Assembly (NCBI RefSeq): GCF_000003605.2 | Contig: NW_003141308.1 | Location: 347,756-411,755, forward strand | Reading direction: 5' to 3' | Length of the DNA: 64,000 nucleotides | Source: Saccoglossus kowalevskii | Taxonomy: Eukaryota > Hemichordata > Enteropneusta > Harrimaniidae | Part shown: one piece after another, positions 13,088-24,854 of the stretch | Position numbering within the stretch: the first letter of the stretch is position 1 | How the letters are laid out: every line of letters starts with the position of its first letter | Translations under genes and position numbers: made by a program | The notes under the pieces: generated by a model | Databases searched by the model: none | The model's input: only the letters and a program-made list of their open reading frames with translations | Told to the model about the DNA's origin: nothing

Positions 13088-13320
13088 TTAAAGCGCGGTG
13101 TTCGTCGCGCTGCGCATGTTCGACATTTGTGTTGATAAACACTGATTTTTCTACAATCCAATGTGCTTTTCAAATGGAAAGTATGAGGTTTGACCTGGGC
13201 GCGACTTGCTCTGATTACCGCCGGTGACTCCTTCGATACCTTCCAATCACCTAGTCTGTGCAACAGTCAAAGTCGCCATCTTTGTTTATATGAGACCAAT
13301 ATATCTCGCGCACCCTTTAA
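13088..13320 (+). mobile_element. TTAA MITE, family A long form (copy)
   Basis: Flanked by TTAA on both sides. The left end is AGCGCGGTGTTCGTCGCGC. The interior carries CATTTGTGTTGATAAACA, ACAATCCAATG, GACCTGGGCGCGAC and CAACAGTCAAAGTC. All of these recur, in the same order on the minus strand, in the element at 2615-3227. The right terminus lacks about a dozen bases compared with that copy. Non-coding. Confidence 0.75.
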
Positions 13321-13425
13321 TATATAGACGAAACCATACAATTTTTAATATTGTTTTTTTTATTCTCCACCATTAACTAAAAATTTTTTCCGCGTTTGCA
13401 GAACAATAAACTCAAAACAAACATT

Positions 13426-13478
13426 ACGCATGCGCAGTGATTGTTATTGTACGTACCAAAATAATCAGTGCACGCATG
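13426..13478. repeat. Short inverted-repeat element, copy 1
   Basis: ACGCATGCGCAGTGATT faces AATCAGTGCACGCATG about 20 bases later, forming an imperfect inverted repeat. Related units lie at 14430 and 15153. Copies 1 and 2 are both followed by similar ATCATTGTT-type sequence, so the repeated unit may be longer. Confidence 0.5.
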
Positions 13479-14429
13479 TAGATCAGAAAATATCATTGTT
13501 ACATCGAATAAATGATAGTTTATAGTCCAATAAATCTATCAATATACAATTCAGTCGATGCTACGGAATAGCGTGTATCGTGACAATTTCTGACGGATTC
13601 AATTTAATCCACACATAGTAATTATTCTGCCAACACATCCCATCCAATCTAGTAGATGGAAGTAGCCATGTGTCTTTTTTTTAAATCGAAAGATGAAAGT
13701 TTAGCACGAGTAAATCATTATCATTTGATATTGTCACGATGTTCACATTATACACGCATCGTCAGACAACTATTAATCATTTGGACGTGTGAATGGGAAT
13801 TAAATTATAGAAAAATAAACAACAATTTGACAGTTTTCATTTGTTGAACGTGTCCATGGTCGTTTTCCGAACTCTCATGGTGCGATCGCATTAAACCTGC
13901 TAATACATGTAAGTACCATGTACCATTTTATTTCCACGTGATTCATAAGATGGCTGACTATTTTTTTCTTAGAGCGTACTTATTCTGAGTTGGACATTGA
14001 TACATTATTCATTGATTTTATTCCACTTGGCATGCTTGTCAAATCAGTTTTTATGACTACTAGCTGGCCGCATTCTGAGAGAGCGAGTGGAGAGTGGGGT
14101 ACTTAATTTTTTCGTTCCTGTCAATTTCTCTGACACGCGTGGACCGATATTTGTTGAAGTTGAAAGGCCGTGAATAATGGACACCATTCGTTTGGATGGG
14201 TCAGAGTGGAACCGTTACGTTGTAACGCTACAGTGAAGACTGTATCGGTAACATGTGTACGTTGTTTTGTTTCACATTTAAGTGGCCGATCAATGGCCAT
14301 TTAATAACAAAATTTGAGACGCGTTACGAACGAAAACATATTTGATACTCAGCATGATGATAGTCGAATTTTGTTATGATTTACATAAATTTTAATGTTA
14401 CTTTGGCAGAATACTGTCTAAACACTAAT

Positions 14430-14475
14430 ACGCATGTGCGGTGATTATAATTTTACGCCCGAATCAGCGTGCAGG
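14430..14475. repeat. Short inverted-repeat element, copy 2
   Basis: ACGCATGTGCGGTGATTATA is followed by GAATCAGCGTGCA. It is a diverged copy of the 13426 unit in the same orientation. Confidence 0.45.
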
Positions 14476-14905
14476 AGAATGTCATTGTTTTGTACTCAGA
14501 CTTGTATTGCTAGTCTGAGTTTTGTGTAACGAATACCCCGATGTATATCACACACACACACAAATACGTTTTTATTTTGTGATAAAATATAATACAATGT
14601 ATTCATCAAAATACCGCACCAAACAACATATCTCATCCACATTGCATCTCTAAATAAGACAAAAGCGAACACGACTTCTGACAACGTCAGAAAAGTTGAC
14701 CGGTTTGTTCACACTGAAAATTCTTCATTGGAAATGTAAGGCCTATTCTTATATCATATTTATTGAAACATGCTGAAATACAAGTACAGTATTTCTTGCA
14801 ATACGTTGGTTTGAAAGTCAAAATAATTACATTCGGTCTATGTGACCTCGCGCACAAGTTCCCAATATAGAGTGAAACCTATAATTTATCGCCAGTGACG
14901 TGAAC

Positions 14906-14953
14906 GGCGCCCTCCGTCGACCGCTCCGACCCTACCCGCCGGCGGAGGGCGCC
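14906..14953. repeat. GC-rich hairpin
   Basis: GGCGCCCTCCG (14906-14916) is the exact reverse complement of CGGAGGGCGCC (14943-14953), with a GC-rich loop between, in otherwise AT-rich DNA. It may be the tip of a foldback element or a protein-binding palindrome. No flanking target duplication is evident. Confidence 0.5.
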
Positions 14954-15152
14954 ATTCGCGCCATCGTATCTGGCTAAATACGTTGTTATCCCAATAAACA
15001 CCACCCCTAACAAATATGCCAATGTTAATACATGCTAAAGATGCAATATGGACAAAACACATATTTTTAATATCGATGCTCCATATACTCTAGATCAATC
15101 TGAATTAGGATCTATCACAAACAAAAAATGTTACATTTACAGGACAACTAAT

Positions 15153-15202
15153 ACGCACGTGCAGTGATTATAGATTATACCAAAACAATCAGTACGCATG
15201 CG
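15153..15202. repeat. Short inverted-repeat element, copy 3
   Basis: ACGCACGTGCAGTGATTATA followed by CAATCAGTACGCATGCG. Same layout as the units at 13426 and 14430. Confidence 0.45.
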
Positions 15203-16295
15203 TAATTATAGAGATGTTATCGAAAGAATACTACAAACAGCTTTTTCAGTTCATCACAAATCATAGTCAAACGTATCTATCAATACAAAAATATCGAACG
15301 ACAATATTAAAAACTGCATGCCAACGAAAAGATTATATATATTGGCATACACAGTCTCACATTCGCCATAGTCTGTCTAGATTTAAACTCAGTGTTAAAA
15401 TCGAACAATTCATTTTATGACTTTGACGACTGACCTGTACTTACAAGAGGTACTAATCAGGTAGGATATTTTTGGAAAGCTCTTGTGTATTTTTCAAAAA
15501 CGTGTGCTGACCAAATCAGTAGCTTATCAATTATTTGGAGTGGTCGAAGTTCATAAATAAAATGACAATCCAGTTTTAGAATTTAGCTTCATCTGATTAT
15601 TTGGTACGTTTTGGGTCAAAAGTGCAATTTTTGTGTCAAAAAGGGTTAAAACCTTTGCATGAAAAGTATGCCTATGTTTTGACCAAAAATGACATGTGTA
15701 GAGTCCAAAACATTATTTAACATGCATATACCCCAAAACAAAATTGACATGCATATGTACGCTTTATTTATACCCCTCTTTAATTAATCTCGTGAAAAAC
15801 GGCATTTCACACACACACACACGTGACACTGAGCACATGTACAGGTATGACAAACAAACAACATCTGAAAAATAAATCACAAAATCAAACAAGTAAAAGA
15901 CGTATGTATGAACCCATTGTACAAATATCTCAAAAGGAATGTATACTATATTCTGAAATTCTTGGTAGGTATAGTTTTTTGTTTTCTATGTCATTTTTTT
16001 TCATAAAATAAAAATATGTTATAAATGTAAACATTCAAATAGCTCGAAATCTAGATATTTAGATAAAGTAGTTTGTTAAATATCAAAGTGAAAACCTTTG
16101 ATATGAGAATAAAAATACATCTTGGATTACATGAATGATTTTTTTTTCATATTAGGGTGATAGAACACAGAGTATGCCACGCTTACAGAATTGCTCTTTG
16201 AGTATGGGGGCGTTTGATATATAGACAAACAAACACATAAACACAAACAAACACATAAACAAAATTAAATAATAAACACATAAACAAAATTAAAT
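15203..16295. other. No gene seen
   Basis: AT-rich with scattered CA repeats (near 15810). It becomes A/T simple sequence before the microsatellite. No coding signal. Confidence 0.4.
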
Positions 16296-16430
<135 letters not shown>

Positions 16431-16716
16431 GTGACAACACATAAAAACTCGAATTCTTCTTTCTTCATTATGTCAGCTATCGTTTTAGTGACATCGTTCA
16501 CTACTTTTGGCAATGCCAATGTTGTGTTTGAACATTGTACCAGACGATGATGAACATTTTAAATAAAAACCATATAAAAATGGTTATATATTCTACACGA
16601 TGAATAGCCGATCACAGTTTTGAATAAAATTGCTTTCGTCAATCAACGTCGTTTTGGTGACACTGTGTCGCTGAGGGCGGAGAAATATGCATGACATATA
16701 CAATACGGGCACCCGT

Positions 16717-17760
16717 ATATATACATGACAAATTCTTGTCGGCTATCCGATCAATGTACAGTAACTCGCAATCGTGTGTAATTTCATCTGGTGGTCTCAC
16801 TGAATATTTTAAGTCAAGGTTGTACACTTAGCCCTATAATATTTACTATATTTATTAATGATCTCATTTCATACACTAGTACTGTTGACATCTTAAAGAA
16901 CTATTACATTGACTCTAGAACTATTCAAAACCATTATAATCATTCTGCATTCTAAAACATTTTATTCAAAACAAAAATTAAGTTTAAACAATACGATTTC
17001 AGTCATTACAATCACAAAATTTCTGGAAGACTTGAAGAATGTCTTTTGGCAAACTATATATAATTTCTCTGATCCGAATGAAGCTTACTTGACATAAATT
17101 ATGAAATAAAAAAAAACAGCCACAACACACTGAACTCAAATCAAAATATAAAACCTACAGCATTATTCAAAGTGAGGACGAAATATATATATTATGCATA
17201 TAAGTTTCAATTTGGATTTGGAGAAACCATTGGTAGGGGTCACATTCACTCTCAGTTTGTAATCCACGCTGCGAATGCCATAGCTGCCCATGTTATGAAC
17301 GGCTTTATGAACCGAGGAATTTTCATATGATCCTCAGCGTTGGATGCAAGAAAACATTGCCTCATCCGTATACTACCCAGTTGCAGTAAACTCATTGAAT
17401 CAACCTTTAGGCATTGCCGAACACATTGACGATTGATTTGTTACCTTTGTTTTATGTATTAAATTAAAAGGGTCATTTTGTATGACAAACCGTGATATTC
17501 TACTGAAAAAGACCACAACACTATGGTATTATAAACATTCACTAACAAAATGTCAGTATAACATTCAAATCACATAACATGAAGGATTCTGTGCTACCGG
17601 ACTTTCTTTTGAATGCTGAAATCTTGGACACTTTATATCGAATTATCTTTCTGGTGATTCTGATATTGGAAGGCAATGTCGTCAACTTTTAATCCAGAAT
17701 AATATTCGCTGTATGTGTCAGATTGTTCATTCCGAATAATGATAACCGCAATTTGTACAT
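16717..17760 (+). mobile_element. Degenerate non-LTR retrotransposon remnant (RT), left arm
   Basis: Translation of the plus strand gives KFLSAIRSMYSNSQ and SSGGLTEYF. After a frameshift comes QGCTLSPIIFTIFINDL (16815-16865), the conserved reverse-transcriptase block. Near 17580-17690 lies SVLPDFLLNAEIL, typical of the RT C-terminal side in CR1/Daphne-like elements. Stops and frameshifts throughout show it is dead. The outer edge of the left arm lies inside this element; the right-arm copy extends about 200 bases further. Confidence 0.75.
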
Positions 17761-18863
17761 CTAGCTTGACATGTTTTAACCATAATAACTGGATGCATCT
17801 TTTGTGTATCAACTTTGAGAATTGATTGTTATGTAATTTATTTAGTATTCAAATAAGGCGCTTTTTGAAAATATGGAAAAATTTGGTTGTATGCTGCCCT
17901 CAGTTCTATCAGTGTCCATGCTGTGTGCTTTCGTTTCATCATGTGGATCACGCCTGTGAATTGAATCTCCAAGTGTGACAGAGGAGCATTTTGCTGTATA
18001 ATGCCTGGATATAATATGAGGGTTGACTGCATTGCAATCTTAAGAGCTATCACTTTTCACTTTGTCACGGATCTTGGCAGATTGGTACATTTTTAAATGT
18101 TGAATGTTTAAATGTCTCAACTCATATTGAAAAGGAGTAGTGTTGGCAAAATCTGTGATTTAAATGTGCTTTAGTAAATACACTGGACATGTGATCTGAA
18201 CAAATAATATTACTATATTACATGTGAATGTTTGGGTATTATGTGTGGAGTCAATGAACTACCATCCACGTCCCAGGTACATGATTGGTAATGCAGATGG
18301 TGGAAGTGTAGAGAACACGTAATATTACACGTTACTTACTATTCCATCTTGAGCTTTGTTCTCCCCGATGATGCGCTGTGCTGTGACACTTTGTCTAATT
18401 GGCAGTGGAAATTAAAAAGCCAGTTATAACATTTTTTACGAATATATCACTGACCGCATAACACCCGTCGTGAACTGTCTGGAAAAATAATAAATAAATC
18501 AGCGAAATTGAAGGAGTCTTTGTAGAAGCAGTGTTGCCCAAAATTGTAAAAAGTAACAAGAAACCACGTGGCAATCTAAGATTATGCCGGGTTGACGGTA
18601 ATATGCTGTGCTGTCTGGTGGCATCTTATACTACATGTTTAGACTTATCAGTGATGTTTTTAGGGCAAGGTATTTTTAAGTGGCCGAGTATCAGAATATA
18701 CCAAAGGTTTCTGGATTTTGCAAATTATTAGGGTGTGTGTCGCTGCCCGGCCACTGTGGACTACAGGCGAATGACTACCAGCCGCATCCGCAAGTGCTCG
18801 GGACATTACTAGATTGTTGTATTTGTTTATAAGGTAAATACTTTTTGTGTGAATCATTGCACA

Positions 18864-19017
18864 TTAAAGCGGGAGAGTCGTCACCTGCGCATGTGTCAGA
18901 TGGTCATAGCGTGCCAATATTTACAAACACACGTCTACCCATGAACATTTGCGTTTTAGCGTGTGTTGTTATCATCGCTTGGGAGTCCCGCGCATGCGCA
19001 GGTGACGCCCCCCCGCT
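18864..19017 (+). mobile_element. TTAA MITE, family B (copy 1)
   Basis: TTAA-AGCGGGAGAGTCGTCACCTGCGCATG on the left. The right end CATGCGCAGGTGACG-CCCCCCCGCT is its inverted counterpart. The interior (CTACCCATGA, TAGCGTGTGTTGTTATCATCGC) matches in reverse the copy at 58412. It is absent from the matching place in the right arm, where a different insertion uses the same TTAA. Confidence 0.75.
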
Positions 19018-19469
19018 ATAAATAGTGCTATAGTTCGTCCTTCAATAATACAAAGGTAATATGATTCACAGCTGACGTGCACATAAAGTGACGACCATTC
19101 TCCGGATGGAACGACCGTTGAACAGCTGATGTCTGAATATGCAGTTGCATGTCTTAACAAGCCAATGGAATACGTGAATGGAATATGATGTTTGTTGTGA
19201 CTGACGTAATTCAAAATGGCGGCGGATCAAACGAAACATTTAAAATTGGGGTTTCTGTGAAGGTCGGACACCATGCCTGACGACATGTCACAAGGAATCC
19301 CAGTAATGAATATTTTCATATCGATTAAAGGTGGTATTATAGTAATTATGTTTTTTTATATTAAATTACTATCATATTACTTTATTAATTTCAATAGTAC
19401 TATTTAGTATGTAACTGCGTCTTATACAAAATATAGTTCAAGTACAAAAACAATTGTTGGAACCATTAT

Positions 19470-19475
19470 TTTATT
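19470..19475 (-). terminator. Candidate polyadenylation signal of the GT31 gene
   Basis: AATAAA on the minus strand about 170 bases after the GT31 stop codon. The right arm keeps an AATAAA (in GAATAAAGTAATGG) at the equivalent place near 48710. Confidence 0.4.
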
Positions 19476-19643
19476 TTCTGCAGCGATTACTATTATATTT
19501 GAGTTGATATGAAAACAAAACAATGATATTCAATATATCAGCTAAATACCCTAAATACCCTGAGCCATACGAGAACAAAACTTTACGTTACAATGTCCAC
19601 TGTCCATCATCAAGTACGCACACAGACACATCCATCCATGTTT

Positions 19644-22600
19644 TTAATTACATTTTGTGGTAGAATTAAATGTGTTTCTCCAATGCTCGCGGAGTCGAGA
19701 AGGTGTCATTTTTATCTTGTTGTCATAGTGAAAAACAGCGATTCGACGCATTGTACACGGGGAAAACTCGCCACGCAAGACACTCTGCATAAAGTACAAG
19801 TTGTGCACTGGTTGAACTCCTAAGTCACGAAGAAGAATTCCTAGATGGAAACAAAAAAAGGAAACAGTGTTATCAGAATATATGGATCGGTGGACAAATC
19901 TGGACACCATCCCCATCCCATCAGTACAGAAATACCAAAGACATGAGATAAACCACTTTAAAAGTACAGTGTTTGGGAAATAAAGGACGACGCACTGCTC
20001 AATATTGCATTATATCTAGGCCAATTTAAGCGATCACCCACGTTCCTACTCCGTTAAATGTACACTAATGGACGCACCACCAACCCATATTGGTTGGAAG
20101 TACACTTTGTGCGATATATACCGAACACAAAGTGTGTTTGAGTTCATAATAAGTTGCTGGGGAGTTCATTATTGCTATTATATTATAGCGAGGTGGTTTT
20201 TCTGCAGCTCCATCTTGAGCTGTGTGTTGTCACAGTGTACGTGTATTACGTAACTTATTATGTATAGAATGGCAATGGGCCAATGACCTGTGTAAATCGC
20301 ACCTGATTTATGTACATATCATAGTAAACTAGATAGTGCATCTGCTTAGCTCATTGAGTAGTAGGACCATGAATCCACACAGCTCGTCGACCAAATTATT
20401 GGTTTGAATAATCTTGGGCCTTAAGCGTTTACGACCCTAAACGTTAGCGTCCTCGTGGCCCTACTTTAACTATCAGTTAGTTAGAACAATGGCGACGTTC
20501 CAAAAAGTAGTTTTTAATCTATGTAGCACATATGAACTGACACGTTGATGCCAGATTGCTTATTATTTCAAGACAACTTTCATTAGAGGTGCCTTGTATA
20601 TTATTTCTGTGTATGCGTAACTTATTTCCTTGTGTATTTCCTTTATCATTACTATATAGAGTCGTCTTGATATTACTTCGATATAGTAGTGTCCTTAACC
20701 GCTGATGCCCAGCTTTCAGTTCCACTGGCCACTAGCTTCACATTCAGATAGTATGCTTCATTTATTAGTATACTTATTAGTCTGGAATCCAGACATTCCG
20801 GGTACACTCGAATGGTCTGGCGAATCGCTATGTAAATACGTAGTCGGCACAGAATTCTGTGTCATCACTGATTGGCTGTCTCTATGACTTCAGTACATTA
20901 CCATTGGAACTCGCGTGCACAGACTGCACCATGCGTAAGGTCCGCCCACAACAGGTATATTCACTAGTTTATTATTCGCAGATTTTTCTGAATCTTACGA
21001 TCATATTTTAAGCCCATAATTAGGCGCATGTAGGCGTGAGCTTTTTTCTTGTTTATGCTTGTTGTGGGAATTATTCAGATATATTTTATCAATATAAAAT
21101 ACGCCATTTATCGTGAAAGGTTTCAATCGGTAGATACACTACAATATGTTGACATAAGTTGGTTTCTATGGACAGCCTCACTGCTACGTCCAGAGATCCA
21201 TGTTGTTGGACAACAACGACTAAATAATATGGCCGACCGACGACGACGACCGACGACGACGGCCGAGAATGAAACACTCCCGTCTTTTTATAGAAAAGAC
21301 GTCAAGGGTCACGTGATATTCGTTATGTACTTATATAGGCCAAGCAGACCCGCCGATATGTAAATATAACTGTAATTTGCGTACTGTGGGAGTAGTAGTT
21401 GTGTTGAGCGTCTGTTAAAGGAGAGTTCACAATCAATACCACATTAAGACAATTGAATGTTAGGTAACGCTTGGTGACCTTTTCAAAATAAACGAGAACG
21501 ACAGGGACATTGACGGTGGCCTAATACATGGCTTAAGATCATTTGAGTGTATTCAAGGTTTGTAACAGGAGTAAGGAATTTAACATTATATAACATTCTT
21601 GGAATCATTCACCTCATCGCATTAACGGTGGCTTCGTCCAATGATTGTCACATATATACGGAAAGGGTACGAGTGTCGATACATCAGCATGATGTTAAGT
21701 ATTAACGAACATATATAATCTGCGATGTATGGTGTGACGAGCTGGCAGTGTAGCGTATCAGTACGCTGTACACTGTTATTACACTAAATCTTAGGAGCAC
21801 TTCATGTTTTTCATTAAAACACACCGTTTTAATTGAAAACGCGATGATGCAATTAAAAACATGTGTATTATATTATAAAACACCTGTATTTTCTATCAAA
21901 ACAGTGTTTTTTTTAGAATTTTTTAAAAAAAGTGTTATGGGAAGTTATTAAAACACTTTTTGACTTTTTTTAAAAAAATATTGATTTTAGTATTTTCAAT
22001 AATAAAAAGCTTCATTTATTCAAATTCATGAGAGTGTGCATGCCATGTACCTGTCACAAGTTTAATAACCGATGGAATTAAACATGCACGGTGTTGTTAT
22101 CAATGCCCGAATTAGTAATACAGCGCTAGACAGGTGTTAATTCTCTGTGATTCCCTGTAATACATAATCATTTAGCTGTACAATTATTAGAAATACAATA
22201 AATACAATATGAAAACAATATTGAACAATAATTTAGTTTGCTACTTCTTTGCAAACATGTTGAGATACCTCCCGTATACGACGGTGCTGTCGATGAACAC
22301 TATTATATACATATTATATTACTCGTCAGTTTTGAAGTGTCAATGTTCACAATTATTGGATATTGTATCCACAGTTTCACGATTTATTTTTTAAAACAAC
22401 TATCTATGTCTGTTTTTTAAATGTTTTACTCAAACTTACCTTATTTATGTATATTTATGAATAAATACTTGATTATGTGATTTTTTATCGAATGTTATGA
22501 TTACTGTACAATAGTGCTCGATCATGCAACGCATCATTTTGCTCATTAACACTTTCCAAAATGATAATGATTTTTTCAATACATATTTTTGGTTGAAACA

Positions 22601-24854
22601 CTTTCAAGATGTGATCCTAGAAAAAATACTTATAATAGTGAAGTTATAATAAGCACATTTTAATACATGTTTCTGGTTGAAACACTTTTCAAAATGTGTT
22701 TCTAGTAAAATCACTTTTAAAAGTGTTGTGATAATCAGCACATTTTATACATGTTCCTGGTTGAAACACTTTTCAATTTCTATTGGAAACACTTAACATA
22801 ATGTGTTATGTGCAAAAACATCCCTGAAATGTTGCAATAAAAACACTAACTGCATGTGCTCTCACCATATACACATTATGCATATTATAAACACTTTAAA
22901 TTGAGTGTTTTTAAAGTGGGGACAAGCTAAGCTTATAAACACTTTAGATGTTTTACCACAAAACAGTAAAAATGTTTTATTTTAAAACAGCAATATTGTA
23001 AAATACCTCATTTGCGATTTTAAGAAAAACACTTAATGTGTTTAATTATAAAACAAGTAATTTTTAAAGTGGGTACAAAAATGTGTCATATTTTAAAACA
23101 CTTAAATTTACAATGTATCACATACGCTGATAGTTTTTCGATTGCCAGCACTTATATGGTCTTTGGTCGTAGTCGTATCTTAATCCTATAAGTCCAAATG
23201 TTACGATATATATCTAACTGGCAACAAGGAATTAAAGATTCGTTTGATTCGTTTTATTGTCCAATGGTGCGGATGATTTTATGATTGCGTACATGCGTTT
23301 GGCTCATTTCACGAAATGTTTTTCTTATTACTACGATAAGCAGAACAAACGTAAGTAGAAGAGCAAGTACTAACACCATGGCAAGTTCGGCAATAGTTGG
23401 ATCCAAGAAGGATGCACAGGCTTCAAATAAATGGGTGAAAGAACAAAAATTTGTTTCGACCTGACGAAGCTCGTACGTGAGCGAAACGTTGCAAATAAAG
23501 TGTGTACAGTTAAAGTGGTTATTTGCTTTTATTTTTGTTTTTTTTTTGCGATAAGCAGAAAAACGAAACTCCTTTGTGCATACAAAATCGAATTCGAATG
23601 GGCAGCATTGTTTCATCAAACCCAACTCTCTTCGAGGCACTAGCTTGGCATGACGGAAATCCCGTGGATTTGTCGAATTCTTAATATATTAATAATGAAA
23701 GTCAGTTTAAATAATTACGTATTTTGGCACTATATTAAGGATATAGGCTCATATTTATATACAGTAAAATTATCTAATCTTTTACTTTACTAATAATAAC
23801 AAGACACATTATTTTTAATTTATCTAATCTCAAATATCTGTTTCCATATTGCCATGTATTCCATCGAACGCCCCCCCAAAAAAACGTACGCGAGGCACAC
23901 AAGGGGTTTATAAATAATTTTTCAAAATGGGCAAGGGAACCCATTTTGACATTTTGAGTATTTTGATATTGTCAACCACGATGTAAAATATTTAATCTTC
24001 CTGCGTCATATTTGTCAATACACTCGCGTACCTTCACCTTCGTCGAGTTTTGCAATGAAAAGTTTGCAGAAATTTATTTACATACCTACATATACGTCAT
24101 CGATCGGAATAACTGGTGTATTAATTGTAGCCTTATTTAGTTTCAGAACTAAATCACCAGATATAAGGTAGCCAAACCCAAGTGGATAGTCGGGGTAAGT
24201 TGCATTCGGGTAATCATCAGATGAAATGTACCATTTGTGAACTGGGTCTCTGGTTGGCCTAATATTTCGCCTTATTCTACCAACTAGAAGATCTTGCTTC
24301 CCTGCGTACAACTTTAGCACGCTATACATGTGAAATGGATTCACAATAATGTCGTCATCCGCCTTTAGTAGAAAATGTATCTTAGAACAGAACGATGCGC
24401 TCCAATGCAGAATCAGTTTCATTTTTAATGTGTTGTTATAATAGTTATCTATAAAATCACCCTGTATAATGTCGCCATGGGTTCTGCTCTCCAGATTAAG
24501 TTTCCATTGAACCTCATGGTCTTCCGTCTCCGCGACGACAAATACGTGCCTAACAACCAATTTTCTCATTTTCAAATGATGTAACCATGTAAACCGAAGA
24601 GACTCTCTCAGATCGAAGTTATAGATTGCACTGTTGATCATGACTAGCAAGTCAACATCGTAGTTGCAGGCTTCTGTCTGCTTGAACGTGGCTTCCGGGC
24701 TCCCTTTTCGTGCAATGGTTGTACGAGTAAGTTTGGTTCTTGATAGTTCGGTATGCCAATGCATTATGGAAAAATACACCAGTATGACGATGGATAGAGG
24801 CAGCAATTCGGCAGAAATAAATTTACAAAACCTTCGCATTTGAGTGTTTCGCAT
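19644..24854 (-). CDS. Beta-1,3-galactosyltransferase-like glycosyltransferase (GT31), two exons
   Basis: Type II Golgi membrane enzyme expected to add galactose or N-acetylglucosamine in beta-1,3 linkage; the exact donor and acceptor are not deducible. Exon 1 is 24854-24086 and ends at G|GTATGT in phase 1. Exon 2 is 19840-19644 after TTTCCATCTAG, and the phases match. The joined product is about 321 aa, normal for the family. Seen in order: membrane anchor about 17-31, ESLRFTW (84-90), GDIIQGDFIDNYYNNTLK (127-144), the metal-binding DDD in KADDDIIVNP (166-168), a PLGFGYLISGDL stretch, then DDVYVG (252-257) running into ILLRDLGVQPVHN across the splice. The C-terminal exon has RIAVFHYDNK and REHWRNTF. 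The first ATG of the open frame is taken as start. The intron is 4.2 kb and repeat-rich. A broken mirror copy lies in the right arm. Confidence 0.88.
20101..20136. repeat. Hairpin in GT31 intron, left-arm copy
   Basis: ACACTTTGTG faces CACAAAGTGTG around an AT-rich loop. The right-arm counterpart at 48074-48113 is a perfect 14-base-pair stem. Confidence 0.5.
21785..23110. repeat. AAACACTTTT-rich minisatellite, left arm (GT31 intron)
   Basis: Dozens of AAACACTT/AAGTGTTT motifs in both orientations. Between 22577 and 22800 they form tandem units of about 85 bases carrying ACATGTTTCTGGTTGAAACAC and TGATAATCAGCACATTTT. The same unit recurs near 38590-38900, 42930-43540 and, more weakly, 60540-60660. 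Confidence 0.65.
22024..22333 (+). repeat. Dispersed repeat R1, copy 1
   Basis: Starts near GTGCATGCCATGTACCTGTC and ends near TTTTGAAGTGTCAATG. A direct copy lies at 26308 just outside the left arm, and an inverted one at 39962. Confidence 0.75.
23254..23640 (-). other. Repeat-derived open frame with one membrane segment (GT31 intron)
   Basis: Minus-strand open frame of about 128 codons lying entirely within the GT31 intron. It has a strongly hydrophobic stretch, LAMVLVLALLLTFVLLIVVI, followed by RKTFREMSQTHVRNH. The preceding part, CNVSLTYELRQVE, is simply the antisense translation of the hammerhead-like repeat at 23461. The right-arm copy at 42508-42786 keeps the last 90 codons open, and a third remnant near 38500 keeps only LLIVVIRNTFREMNQTHV. 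Conservation of the hydrophobic tail is intriguing, but there is no start or splice evidence. I regard it as probably not a gene, or at most an orphan exon. Confidence 0.3.
23461..23487 (+). other. Hammerhead-ribozyme-like core motif
   Basis: CTGACGA is followed by an A, then the stem GCTC/GAGC around GTACGT, then GAAAC and GTTGCAAATAAAG. CUGANGA-stem-GAAA is the hammerhead core, and such motifs occur at termini of Penelope-like retroelements. The extra A before the stem and the lack of an obvious cleavage-site strand argue for a decayed or non-functional version. The right arm keeps it in reverse near 42547-42590. Confidence 0.35.

Noticed and set aside
18531-18731. Frame LPKIVKSNKKPRGNLRLCRV shared with 50106-49804
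   Set aside because: Shared only because the arms are duplicated; the two frames end differently, and no domain or splice sites are recognisable.
23640-23700. Continuation of the GT31 gene into the frame at 23254-23640
   Set aside because: The phase-compatible exon at 19840-19644 gives the expected family C-terminus directly after DDVYVG, so the nearer frame is intronic.
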